Translations under genes and position numbers: made by a program
Assembly: GCF_037646345.1 (NCBI RefSeq)
Contig: NZ_JBBEWR010000002.1
Span: 62,001-126,000 of the forward strand
DNA from: Ascidiimonas aurantiaca
GTDB taxonomy: Bacteria; Bacteroidota; Bacteroidia; Flavobacteriales; Flavobacteriaceae
Length of the DNA: 64,000 nt
Direction: 5' to 3'
The notes under the pieces: generated by a model
The model's input: the letters and a program-made list of their open reading frames with translations, nothing else
The model's database searches: none
Told to the model about the DNA's origin: nothing
Shown: in pieces, positions 17,268-26,264 of the stretch
How the letters are laid out: every line of letters starts with the position of its first letter
Position numbering within the stretch: position 1 is the stretch's first letter

Positions 17268-20114
17268 TTATGCTTCTGCATAGGCTTCGATAGGAGCACA
17301 TGTGCAAATGAGATTACGATCTCCATACGCGTCATCTGCCCGCCTTACCGAGGGCCAAAATTTGTTTTCGGCTACATAGCCTAAAGGATAAGCTGCTTTT
17401 TCTCTGCTATAAGGAAAACTCCACTCATCACTGGTAACCATCTGCATGGTATGGGGCGCATTTTTTAGTACGTTATTCGGTTCTTCAGGCTGAACTTCTT
17501 CAATTTCTTTACGTATAGCAATAAGCGCATCGCAAAAGCGATCTAATTCTGAAAGATTTTCACTTTCGGTAGGCTCGATCATAAGGGTTCCTGCTACGGG
17601 AAAGGAAACGGTTGGGGCATGAAATCCGTAATCCATGAGTCTTTTAGCAATATCTACTACTTCAATTCCTTTTTTCTTGAAGGGGCGGCAATCCAGGATC
17701 ATTTCATGAGCCGCTCTGCCACGCTCTCCTGTGTATAGTACAGGATAATGCTGTTCCAGCCTTGTTTTCATGTAATTAGCATTGAGAATAGCATATTTGG
17801 TAGCTTCTGTGAGCCCTTTAGCTCCTAACATGGAAATGTATCCGTAAGAAATAAGACAGGCAAGTGAGCTTCCCCAGGGAGCTGCCGATATGGCGGTAAT
17901 AGCCTGTTCTCCTCCTGTGGGGATCACGGGGTTTGAAGGTAAAAAAGGAACGAGATGTGCGGCAACACAAATAGGGCCTACACCCGGCCCACCACCTCCA
18001 TGAGGAATAGCAAATGTTTTATGGAGATTGAGATGGCATACATCTGCTCCAATAGCAGCGGGATTTGTTAAGCCTACCTGTGCATTCATGTTGGCACCAT
18101 CCATATATACCTGTCCTCCGTTTTCATGAATGATTTTTGTGATCTCTCTAATGGAAGATTCAAAAACTCCGTGGGTAGAGGGATAGGTAACCATTAAGGC
18201 GGAAAGCTGATCTTTGTATTTGAGTGCTTTGTCTCTCAGATCTTCGATATCTATATTTCCTTTTTCATCGGTTTTGGTAACAATCACTTTCATGCCGGCC
18301 ATAACGGCAGAAGCAGGGTTGGTACCGTGGGCTGATGAAGGGATAAGGCAAATGTCTCTGTGCTCTTCTCCTATAGATCGTTGATAGGCCCGAATGACCA
18401 TAAGCCCTGCAAATTCACCCTGAGCCCCGGAATTGGGTTGTAATGAGGTGCCGGCAAAACCTGTAATGACGTTTAATTGTTTTTCAAGCGCTTTCAGGAC
18501 GGTTTGATACCCCTTTGCCTGTTCTACGGGAACAAAAGGATGAATATTGGCCCATTGTGCCCAGCTTAGCGGAAGCATTTCAGATGCTGCATTAAGCTTC
18601 ATGGTACAGGAGCCTAACGAGATCATGGAATGATTAAGTGCCAGGTCTTTGCGCTCCAGTTTTTTGATGTAACGCATCAATTCTGTCTCTGAATGGTAGG
18701 AGTTAAAAACTTCATTTTCCAGAAAAGGAGAAGTGCGCTCGTTTAATAATTTATGAGTGTTGGTAACCAGACCTGTGATTTCAGGCATATCCTTCTTGGC
18801 AGCCCTGGCGAAGATCCCTACAATGGTTTTAATATCATGCGGAGAGGTAGTTTCATTTAAAGCTATGGAAAGTGTTTCGTTATCTATATAAAGAAAGTTC
18901 ACTCCGTTTTCCTGCGCAATAGAACGTATTTTTTGACTGTCTGCTTTTACCACAAGGGTATCAAAATAAGCGGTATTGACTTGTGTGTATCCCAAGCTTT
19001 CAAGATAATTGGCCAGTGTTACTGCCGAGCTATGCACTTTTCGTGCTATATATGTAAGTCCCTTAGGACCGTGATATACGGCATACATACCCGCCATTAC
19101 GGCAAGCAGTACTTGAGCGGTACATATATTGGAGGTAGCTTTATCTCTTTTAATATGTTGTTCGCGGGTTTGAAGTGCCATGCGCAGTGCCCGGTTGCCA
19201 CTCGTGTCTTTGGTGACACCAATAATCCTGCCGGGAATGTTGCGTTTAAATTCTTCATGAGTAGCAAAATACGCAGCATGAGGGCCACCGTACCCGAGAG
19301 GGATACCAAATCGTTGTGTGGTGCCAATTACTACGTCTGCGCCTAATTCCCCGGGGGGAGTTAGCAATACCAGGCTTAATATATCAGCAGCGAATGCAAC
19401 ACGTATCTGGTTGTCTTTTGCCTGTGAAACAAAGTTTTTATAGTCAAAGATCTGACCGTATTTACCGGGATACTGAAGCAGAGCGCCATAAAAATCAGTG
19501 TTGAGATCAAAAGTATTATGATCACCAATTACCAACTCAATTCCGAGAGGGGTTGCTCTGGTTTTTAAGAGGGAAAGGGTTTGAGGTAATATTTCATCGC
19601 TTACAAAGAACTTAACGGTCCCGTTTTTTTTCTGTTCTCTGGTTCGTACATCATAAAGCATGGTCATGGCTTCTGCAGCAGCGGTACTTTCGTCTAACAG
19701 GGAAGCATTTGCTATTTCCATTCCGGTAAGGTCACAAACCATAGTCTGGAAATTTAAAAGCGCCTCCAGCCTTCCCTGGGCAATTTCTGCCTGATAGGGT
19801 GTATATGCGGTGTACCATCCCGGATTTTCAAGAATGTTTCTTTTAATCACGGATGGAGTGAAATTCTCATGATATCCGAGCCCTATATAAGATCTAAAGA
19901 TCTGGTTTTGAAAAGCCAGTTCCTGAATATGTGTAAGAAACTCATTCTCACTGAGGCCTTCGGGAATATCAAGGTCCTCTTTTAATCTAATATCATCAGG
20001 AATAGTCTCATAAATAAGTTGCTCTAAAGTGTCAACTCCTATGGTTTCCAGCATTTTAAAAGTATCTTCTTCTCTGGGCCCTATATGACGCAACGCAAAC
20101 GAATCTGTTCTCAT
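17268..20114 (-). CDS. gcvP: Glycine dehydrogenase (decarboxylating), P-protein, single chain
   Basis: PLP enzyme of the glycine cleavage system. It decarboxylates glycine and loads the aminomethyl group onto the lipoyl H-protein. The 948 residues are the full fused form, with duplicated N- and C-terminal PLP-fold halves. The N-terminus is FALRHIGPREEDTFKML and the PLP lysine is in LNLHKTFAIPHGGGGPG, about residue 699. Other marks are SAAPWGSSLACLISYGYI and FPVAGTLMIEPTESE. GcvT and GcvH are not nearby, which is common in Bacteroidota. It is a monocistronic unit with its own terminator. Confidence 0.97.
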   Translation of the reverse strand: MRTDSFALRHIGPREEDTFKMLETIGVDTLEQLIYETIPDDIRLKEDLDIPEGLSENEFLTHIQELAFQNQIFRSYIGLGYHENFTPSVIKRNILENPGWYTAYTPYQAEIAQGRLEALLNFQTMVCDLTGMEIANASLLDESTAAAEAMTMLYDVRTREQKKNGTVKFFVSDEILPQTLSLLKTRATPLGIELVIGDHNTFDLNTDFYGALLQYPGKYGQIFDYKNFVSQAKDNQIRVAFAADILSLVLLTPPGELGADVVIGTTQRFGIPLGYGGPHAAYFATHEEFKRNIPGRIIGVTKDTSGNRALRMALQTREQHIKRDKATSNICTAQVLLAVMAGMYAVYHGPKGLTYIARKVHSSAVTLANYLESLGYTQVNTAYFDTLVVKADSQKIRSIAQENGVNFLYIDNETLSIALNETTSPHDIKTIVGIFARAAKKDMPEITGLVTNTHKLLNERTSPFLENEVFNSYHSETELMRYIKKLERKDLALNHSMISLGSCTMKLNAASEMLPLSWAQWANIHPFVPVEQAKGYQTVLKALEKQLNVITGFAGTSLQPNSGAQGEFAGLMVIRAYQRSIGEEHRDICLIPSSAHGTNPASAVMAGMKVIVTKTDEKGNIDIEDLRDKALKYKDQLSALMVTYPSTHGVFESSIREITKIIHENGGQVYMDGANMNAQVGLTNPAAIGADVCHLNLHKTFAIPHGGGGPGVGPICVAAHLVPFLPSNPVIPTGGEQAITAISAAPWGSSLACLISYGYISMLGAKGLTEATKYAILNANYMKTRLEQHYPVLYTGERGRAAHEMILDCRPFKKKGIEVVDIAKRLMDYGFHAPTVSFPVAGTLMIEPTESENLSELDRFCDALIAIRKEIEEVQPEEPNNVLKNAPHTMQMVTSDEWSFPYSREKAAYPLGYVAENKFWPSVRRADDAYGDRNLICTCAPIEAYAEA

Positions 20115-20149
20115 TAGAATAGTATCAAAATAAGTTGTGTTTAAGGCTG

Positions 20150-20157
20150 CAAAATTA
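20150..20157 (-). promoter_or_regulatory. -7 promoter element of gcvP
   Basis: The minus strand reads TAATTTTG, matching TAnnTTTG, and ends 35 bases before the gcvP ATG. No glycine riboswitch-like structure was recognised in the short leader. Confidence 0.45.
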
Positions 20158-20254
20158 CAATTAAAATTTGTGAAAATAACGTTTTCGTAACAAAAGGGAA
20201 TGAAAGTTTTTAACGGGTTTTAAGCATTGAAGATGGTTTGGTTATTTTTGTTAC

Positions 20255-21070
20255 ATGCGAGTATTCAGGCTTTTATTGAATTTTTATCTCGATGCCAGTA
20301 TTCATGTGGCTCTTGCAGTGTATGCGCTAGTGAGAGTTACATACCTTAAGTTCTCTGTTCCTGACACAAAAAACATGAGTTTTGTGATATTTTTATGCAC
20401 ACTGGTGATGTATAATTTTATTAAATATGGAAGCAGGGCCAAAGCATATATCATTCTGAAAAACACCTATGAAAAATGGATTCAGGCTTTGAGCTTTATG
20501 GCTTTAGGGGCGGCATTGGTATTCATGGCTGCTTTCTCAATACAACAATGGTTGTATTTAATGATATTAGGAGTTATTTCGTTAGGATATATTATTCCTT
20601 TTACCAATAAAGGTAAAAGCTTTAGAAGTTATGGGATATTCAAAATACATATGGTTGCTTTGGTTTGGGCCTGTACTACGGTTTTATTGCCTTTTTCAGA
20701 ATATCCTGAACTACTTACCCGGGATATTTTTATTGAATGTATTCAGCGTTTTGTTTTTGTTCTGGTAGCTATTTTACCTTTTGAGGTACGGGATCTTGAT
20801 ATTGATGGCCCTTATTTGATCACGCTTCCCAGGTTGGTAGGAATTCGAAATACTAAAGTATTGGGAGGAGTACTTTTAATGGTTTTTGTGGGCTTAGAGT
20901 TTTTCAGAAGCTATTTGTCATGGGAGATCTTTGGTACCTCAATACTGGTAGCTTTGGTATATGGTTTTTTCTTATGGCGTACCAGAGAAGTACAATCGCA
21001 TTACTACAGTGCTTTGTGGGTAGAAAGTGTTCCTTTATTTTGGTGGGGGCTTCTTTATGCTACTCTTTAG
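20255..21070 (+). CDS. UbiA-like polytopic membrane protein
   Basis: A 271-residue integral membrane protein with about eight hydrophobic helices. The arrangement resembles UbiA-family prenyltransferases: an early Asn/Lys-rich loop after helix 2 (VMYNFIKYGSRAK, weakly like the first NDxxD site) and a second acidic motif PFEVRDLDIDGP after helix 5-6, like the second DxxxD site. The first motif lacks its aspartates, so catalytic activity is uncertain. Relatives of this shape are common in Flavobacteriaceae and have no proven role. The 3' end overlaps the convergent small gene by 11 bases. Confidence 0.65.
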   Translation: MRVFRLLLNFYLDASIHVALAVYALVRVTYLKFSVPDTKNMSFVIFLCTLVMYNFIKYGSRAKAYIILKNTYEKWIQALSFMALGAALVFMAAFSIQQWLYLMILGVISLGYIIPFTNKGKSFRSYGIFKIHMVALVWACTTVLLPFSEYPELLTRDIFIECIQRFVFVLVAILPFEVRDLDIDGPYLITLPRLVGIRNTKVLGGVLLMVFVGLEFFRSYLSWEIFGTSILVALVYGFFLWRTREVQSHYYSALWVESVPLFWWGLLYATL

Positions 21071-21332
21071 TGTTTTTTAAGGCTGTTTCCAGGTTTTTTT
21101 TCATGTCGGTCTTCATTTGCTTATCCATAGTTTTGAGATTTGCAGAACTGCAAAGTGAAGTAAGTTTGGCATTTTTAATACTATGAGCGTTGCAAATCTT
21201 ACAAAATAGATTATGAAACCGAAGCTTGAATATATCCCATGATGATGCTTCTTTGTATTGTGCTCTGTTGCAAATATCTCTGGCATCATTACAATCTACA
21301 AACAACGTTTTTATTGTTTTCTGCTCTTCCAT
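21060..21332 (-). CDS. Small cysteine-rich protein, possible zinc-type partner of the upstream sigma factor
   Basis: A 90-residue soluble protein, MEEQKTIKTLFVDCNDA at its N-terminus. It holds a cluster of Cys and His: CNDARDIC near the start and, centrally, RFHNLFCKICNAH. The latter contains H-x3-C-x2-C, the arrangement of zinc-binding anti-sigma (ZAS) domains. No membrane helix follows, so it would be a soluble anti-sigma factor. The ATG at 21332 lies 11 bases after the sigma factor stop. An alternative TTG at 21353 would overlap it. The operon position directly after an ECF-type sigma gene supports the regulatory reading. Metal binding is inferred only from the motif. Confidence 0.6.
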   Translation of the reverse strand: MEEQKTIKTLFVDCNDARDICNRAQYKEASSWDIFKLRFHNLFCKICNAHSIKNAKLTSLCSSANLKTMDKQMKTDMKKNLETALKNTKE

Positions 21333-21343
21333 ATCAGGTATGT

Positions 21344-21904
21344 CTAAAACCAATTATTTTCAAGACAGCCTATTAAGGATGTCCTGGCTCTATGTATAAT
21401 TACCCAAAGATTAGACGGGGTAATGGATAATTCATTACAAATTGTTTCGGTGTCATATCCGTCCAGGGTTTTCATTTTAAAAACCTGTGCCTGTTTATTG
21501 GGTAGTTTTCCTATACATTCATGAATAGCGAGACCCAGTTCTGAATTTTCAATTGAGTCTTCGGCATTCATTTCGAATATATCTTCTACTCTTTCTTCCA
21601 GCCAGTTGCCGGAATGGTCACCATTATCATCATAACCAAATGACATTCTAACTTCGGCTTTTCCTTTTTTTGAATTGGTTTTTCGGTAATGGTCTATAAT
21701 TTTTCTTTTTAAAATAGCAATGAGCCAGGTGCGTTCTGAAGCGGCCCCCTTATAATTCTCTGCCGATTTAAGTGCTGCAAAGAATGTTTCCTGCACGAGA
21801 TCCTGAGCCATTTCAGCATCATTGATCCTGGAAATGGTATAATTGTAAAGATAATCTGCATAGCGGTCTACCCAGAGTGCCGGATTCAGGGAGTTCTCCT
21901 GCAT
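21344..21904 (-). CDS. ECF-type RNA polymerase sigma-70 family factor
   Basis: A 186-residue alternative sigma factor with only regions 2 and 4. Region 2 is ALWVDRYADYLYNYTISRIND with DLVQETFFAALKSAENYKG and RTWLIAILKRKIIDHYRK. Region 4 is LPNKQAQVFKMKTLDGYDTETICNELSITPSNLWVIIHRAR, the helix-turn-helix that reads the -35 element. It is followed by a small cysteine-rich protein that may hold it inactive. No SusC/SusD genes are adjacent, so it is not an obvious FecI-type regulator of nutrient uptake. The regulon is unknown. Confidence 0.9.
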   Translation of the reverse strand: MQENSLNPALWVDRYADYLYNYTISRINDAEMAQDLVQETFFAALKSAENYKGAASERTWLIAILKRKIIDHYRKTNSKKGKAEVRMSFGYDDNGDHSGNWLEERVEDIFEMNAEDSIENSELGLAIHECIGKLPNKQAQVFKMKTLDGYDTETICNELSITPSNLWVIIHRARTSLIGCLENNWF

Positions 21905-22121
21905 ATCATTCTATTTTAATTCAAAAATAAGGTAAATTATGAAAACTTATTCGGGATATAACTGTTTTACATAGTTTTATAACTTCCTTACACAAAAAAA
22001 GCTAATGATCATATTTTAAAATTGTTAAAGAGTTGCCTTTGCGATGTTTATCTGTAAATGCCTTTTTCTGTATAACGGTTACAAAAATTTTGCTCATTGG
22101 CAGGCACCCTTTTTTAGTACA

Positions 22122-24161
22122 TTATTCGGCATCTATAAGCCCTGCTCTTTTTAGCAAAGCATCCGGAGTGGGTTTTTTACCTCTAAAACGAACGTAGAGG
22201 TCCATAGGGGGTTCAGTACCTCCTTGTGAGAGTATATGGTTTTTAAACGCATTGGCCACTTCCTGATTAAAAATGCCCTGTTCTTTAAAGTAATCAAATG
22301 CATCAGCATCGAGTACCTCTGCCCATTTGTAGCTGTAATAACCGGAAGAGTAGCCTCCCTGAAAGATATGAGAAAAGGCGGTACTCATACAGGTTCCCGG
22401 TACCTCGGGATAAAGATCGGTCATGGCAAAAACCTCATTCTCCAGCGCTTTTACCTCTGTATTTTCGTCGGGGTAGTTTGTATGCCACTTCATGTCAAGC
22501 AATCCAAAGCTTAACTGTCTGAGGGTTTGCATACCTTCCATAAAACTGGCAGATTCTTTGATCTTGTTTATGTATTCCATTGGTAACTTTTCACCGGTTT
22601 CAAAATGCGTGGCAAAGAGTTCAAGTGCTTCTTTTTCATAGCACCAGTTTTCAAGTACCTGGCTGGGGAGTTCTACAAAATCCCAGAATACGCTGGTACC
22701 GCTCAGGCTTGGATATGTGGTATTTGCCAACATACCGTGTAATGCATGACCAAACTCATGGAACAGGGTAGTAACTTCATTAAAGGTAAGCAATGAAGGC
22801 TTGGTAGGGGTAGAGCGTGTAAAATTACAAACGATGGATACATGTGGTCTTTGGTTAATCCCATCTTTTTGATATTGCGATTTAAAGGAAGTCATCCAGG
22901 CACCACCTCTTTTTCCGGGCCTGGGATGATAATCTGCATAAAATATGGCAACTAATTCATCTTTGGTATCCAGCACTTTAAAAGTATGTACTTCTTTATG
23001 ATATTTGTCTATATCAAAAACTTCTTCAAACCTAAGGCCGTATAGTTTTCTGGCAATGGTAAACACGCCTTTTATTACGTTTTCAAGCTTGAAATAGGGC
23101 TTTAACTTTTCATCATCCAGTTGAAACAATTTTTGTTTGAGCTTTTCAGTATAAAAAGCACTGTCCCATTTTTGAAGTTGCTCAATCCCATCGGTTTGTT
23201 TGGCAAATTCGGCCAGCATTTTAAATTCTTTCAGGGCCGCAGGTTTTGCTTTTTCCAGTAATTCATGTAAAAAAGCCATTACCTTTTCAGGTGTTTCGGC
23301 CATGCGTTCTTCCAAAACATAGTGTGCATGCGAATCAAAACCTAGAAGTTGTGCTCTTTCATGACGAAGCCGTGTTATTTTAAGAACATTCTCTTTATTG
23401 TCTGTGGCATTTCCATGAAAACATTTACTGCTAAAGGCAAGAAACAGTTTTTTACGAAGCTCTCTGTTTTCTGCATAGGTCATAAATGGAATATAGCTGG
23501 GATGCTCTAATGTAAATATCCATCCTTCTTTTCCTTTTTCTTTAGCTTTCTGAAAGGCGGCTTCTCTGGTGCCTTCTGGAATCCCGGCAAGGTCTTTCTC
23601 ACTGGTTATAAAAAGTTCATATGCATTGGTATCTGCCAGTACATTTTCGCCAAAAGTAAGGCTTAATTGCGAAAGGGTTTTGTCTATTTCGCGTAGCTTT
23701 ATTTTTTGGCTGGCTGCAAGGGTAGCTCCATTCCTGAAAAACATTTTGTATTTTTTTTCGAGAAGCGTGTTTTGTTCAGGGGTTAATTTCAGTGTTTCTC
23801 TTTGGTCATACACGGTCTTTATTCTTTGAAACAAAGCTTCATTTAACCGAATGTCGTTTTGAAATTCAGACAATAAAGGCGATACCTGTTGGGCAATTTC
23901 CTGTATTTGTGCGTTTGTTTCGGCACTGTTGAGATTAAAGAAAATACTGGTAATACGGTCTAGCTGCATTCCTGTAAAATCAAGTGCTTCTAAGGTATTC
24001 TCAAAAGTAGGAGGTACTTCATTTGCTGTTATTTGCTGAATTTCGGCGAGTGTATTCTCTATTTCCTTTTGAATGGCCGGAAGGAAGTCTTCATTTTTAA
24101 TTTTAGAAAAAGGAGCTGTATCGTATGGTTTTGTAAATGGATGATTTAAGATGGTATTCAT
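22122..24161 (-). CDS. M3 family oligopeptidase / peptidyl-dipeptidase
   Basis: Zinc metallopeptidase that cleaves small peptides. The gluzincin motif FHEFGHALHGM lies at about residue 468, with the third ligand Glu downstream in SGTSVFWDFVELPSQVLENW. N-terminal LNHPFTKPYDTAPFSKIKNEDFLPAI is typical of the Dcp/OpdA branch, as is YSSGYYSYKWAEVLDADAFDYF near the C-terminus. The 679-residue length matches Dcp. No signal peptide is present, so it is cytosolic. The ATG at 24161 is preferred over one three codons upstream. Whether it acts as a carboxy-dipeptidase or an oligopeptidase A-like enzyme cannot be told from sequence alone. Confidence 0.92.
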   Translation of the reverse strand: MNTILNHPFTKPYDTAPFSKIKNEDFLPAIQKEIENTLAEIQQITANEVPPTFENTLEALDFTGMQLDRITSIFFNLNSAETNAQIQEIAQQVSPLLSEFQNDIRLNEALFQRIKTVYDQRETLKLTPEQNTLLEKKYKMFFRNGATLAASQKIKLREIDKTLSQLSLTFGENVLADTNAYELFITSEKDLAGIPEGTREAAFQKAKEKGKEGWIFTLEHPSYIPFMTYAENRELRKKLFLAFSSKCFHGNATDNKENVLKITRLRHERAQLLGFDSHAHYVLEERMAETPEKVMAFLHELLEKAKPAALKEFKMLAEFAKQTDGIEQLQKWDSAFYTEKLKQKLFQLDDEKLKPYFKLENVIKGVFTIARKLYGLRFEEVFDIDKYHKEVHTFKVLDTKDELVAIFYADYHPRPGKRGGAWMTSFKSQYQKDGINQRPHVSIVCNFTRSTPTKPSLLTFNEVTTLFHEFGHALHGMLANTTYPSLSGTSVFWDFVELPSQVLENWCYEKEALELFATHFETGEKLPMEYINKIKESASFMEGMQTLRQLSFGLLDMKWHTNYPDENTEVKALENEVFAMTDLYPEVPGTCMSTAFSHIFQGGYSSGYYSYKWAEVLDADAFDYFKEQGIFNQEVANAFKNHILSQGGTEPPMDLYVRFRGKKPTPDALLKRAGLIDAE

Positions 24162-24345
24162 AGTATGCATTTTGTCGATTAAAAAAGTTTTCTGCCGATG
24201 AAAGACATCTGTTCTTTTACATTGATCGTATTTATAGAAACTAAAAAAACAAGCGTATAGAACATTTTTACACGCCGCTCGAATTTTAACCTAATTATCT
24301 TAGTAAAATCATATTTTTTGATTAGTAGCAACAAACCTCTGTTTT

Positions 24346-24840
24346 TCAGGGGTTTTGTTTTTTTACCTCAGCGGCTCCTTTAAGTACTTTTTCTTTAAGT
24401 CCTTCTTTGTAAAAGATTATTTTGTCTAGTACACATTTATCTGCACTTCCTATAATTTGCGCAGCCAGTATTCCTGCATTTTTAGCCCCGTTAAGCGCAA
24501 CTGTGGCAACGGGCACACCGCCAGGCATTTGTAAAATAGAGAGTACAGAGTCCCAGCCGTCTATGGAGTTACTGCTTTTTACAGGTACGCCTATTACAGG
24601 AAGAGGAGAAAGAGATGCGATCATACCGGGAAGGTGAGCGGCACCTCCGGCTCCGGCAATAATTACTGAAATTCCTCTGGTATGGGCCTGTTTCCCAAAA
24701 TCAAACATTTTCTCAGGAGTACGATGTGCAGATACAATATCGACTTCTACCTCAATATCAAATGTTTTTAGTACCTCTATGGCATCCTGCATAACGGGGA
24801 GATCACTGGTACTTCCCATAATAATGGCAACTTTACTCAT
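24346..24840 (-). CDS. purE: N5-carboxyaminoimidazole ribonucleotide mutase
   Basis: Converts N5-CAIR to CAIR in de novo purine synthesis (class I PurE). The 164 residues show MGSTSDLPVMQDA, SAHRTPEKMFDFG with the catalytic His, IIAGAGGAAHLPGMIA and MPGGVPVATVALNGAKNAG. It follows purK by 39 bases on the same strand and would be co-transcribed. The two enzymes act consecutively. Confidence 0.96.
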   Translation of the reverse strand: MSKVAIIMGSTSDLPVMQDAIEVLKTFDIEVEVDIVSAHRTPEKMFDFGKQAHTRGISVIIAGAGGAAHLPGMIASLSPLPVIGVPVKSSNSIDGWDSVLSILQMPGGVPVATVALNGAKNAGILAAQIIGSADKCVLDKIIFYKEGLKEKVLKGAAEVKKQNP

Positions 24841-24879
24841 AATTTCTGGGTTTATCCGGAAATTTCCGGTTTTTGTTCT

Positions 24880-26052
24880 TTACTTGTTTTCAGGGGTACT
24901 ATCAGATATTACCCGAATGGTGTTTTTTACTTTTTCGGCAGTTGTACGAGCCTCGTTCATATTCTCATTAACAATAGTTACATGACCCATTTTCCGGAAT
25001 GGGCGGGTTTCTTTTTTTCCATAAATATGGGGAGTAACCCCTTTAAGAGTGAGTATCTGCTCCATATTTTCATAAACTACGGGGCCCGTGTGTCCTTCAC
25101 TGCCCACAAGGTTTACCATAACCCCCTGTACTTTGCTCTCGGTTTTTCCCAACGGCAGGTTTAAAACAGCCCGTAAATGCTGCTCAAACTGGTTTGTATA
25201 TGATGCTTCAATACTGTAATGCCCGCTGTTATGGGGTCTGGGAGCCACTTCATTTACCAATATTTTGTGGTCTTTGGTAAGAAACATTTCAACAGCAAGA
25301 AGCCCCACATGTTTTAATGCATTTGATACTTTTAGGGCGATGATCTGTGCCCTTTCGGCTATTTTTTTGTCTATTCTGGCAGGACATATTACATATTCTA
25401 CCTGATTTGCCTCGGGGTGAAATTCCATCTCTACTACAGGATAGGTACTCACATGCCCTTGTTCATTTCGCGCTACAATTACGGCCAGTTCACTTTCAAA
25501 AGGAATAAGGGTTTCGGTGATACATTCTACATTGGGTAATCCTTCAAGATCGGAATAGGTTTTAACGATTTTCACTCCCTGTCCGTCATATCCAAATTGT
25601 GTACTTTTCCATACAAAAGGAAAAGCGAGGGCTTCATTTTTAATAGCAGTTTCAATACCATTGGTATAGGCAAAACGTGTGAAAGGGGCCGTAGGAATAT
25701 CGTTGTCTATATAAAATAGCTTTTGCTTGGCTTTATTTTGTATAATTCGCAGTGTGTTTGAAGAGGGGTACACCTGTAAACCTTCTGATTCCAGTTTTTC
25801 AAGTGCTGCCACATTTACATGTTCTATCTCAATGGTGAGTACATCGGCTTTTTTGCCAAATTCATAAACCGTTTTGAAGTCCATGAGGTCTCCCTGAAAA
25901 AATTCGTTGCAGGCAATTTTACACGGTGCATCCGGGGAGGGGTCCATAACCAGAGTATATACATCAAATTTTCGGGTTTCGTACAACAGCATTTTTCCCA
26001 ATTGTCCGCCTCCAAGAATTCCCAATTTAAAATCGGAAGAAAAATAATTCAT
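24880..26052 (-). CDS. purK: N5-carboxyaminoimidazole ribonucleotide synthase
   Basis: ATP-grasp enzyme that carboxylates AIR with bicarbonate to N5-CAIR. The 390 residues begin with LGILGGGQLGKMLLYETRKF. The ATP-grasp parts include PFVWKSTQFGYDGQGVKIV, and the metal-binding region NEVAPRPHNSGHYSIEASYTNQFEQHLRAV is clear. It heads the purK-purE operon. Confidence 0.96.
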   Translation of the reverse strand: MNYFSSDFKLGILGGGQLGKMLLYETRKFDVYTLVMDPSPDAPCKIACNEFFQGDLMDFKTVYEFGKKADVLTIEIEHVNVAALEKLESEGLQVYPSSNTLRIIQNKAKQKLFYIDNDIPTAPFTRFAYTNGIETAIKNEALAFPFVWKSTQFGYDGQGVKIVKTYSDLEGLPNVECITETLIPFESELAVIVARNEQGHVSTYPVVEMEFHPEANQVEYVICPARIDKKIAERAQIIALKVSNALKHVGLLAVEMFLTKDHKILVNEVAPRPHNSGHYSIEASYTNQFEQHLRAVLNLPLGKTESKVQGVMVNLVGSEGHTGPVVYENMEQILTLKGVTPHIYGKKETRPFRKMGHVTIVNENMNEARTTAEKVKNTIRVISDSTPENK

Positions 26053-26235
26053 CTGTTCAAAGTATTTAGTTTAAATACGGTATAAAAGTAAGGTATATTA
26101 CGGTATTTGCCATCTAAAAATTAGGATACTTCACAGAAAAGACCAGTAAAGATACAACCAATAGTTACTCTTTTTATACCTGGGGAATATGGATGTTTAA
26201 GGAGTTTAAAGCATAGGGTTCTCACATGTAATTAC

Positions 26236-26243
26236 TATCTTTG
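26236..26243 (+). promoter_or_regulatory. -7 promoter element of hpt-adk
   Basis: TATCTTTG fits TAnnTTTG and ends 21 bases before the GTG start codon. No clear -33 TTG is found. Confidence 0.5.
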
Positions 26244-26264
26244 CGGTTTTAATTTACCAAGCAG

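Noticed and set aside
24331..24357. Hairpin at the purE stop (ACAAACCTCT / AGGGGTTTTGT)
   Set aside because: The stem is imperfect, overlaps the purE stop codon, and its T run lies on the + strand, opposite to purE transcription.
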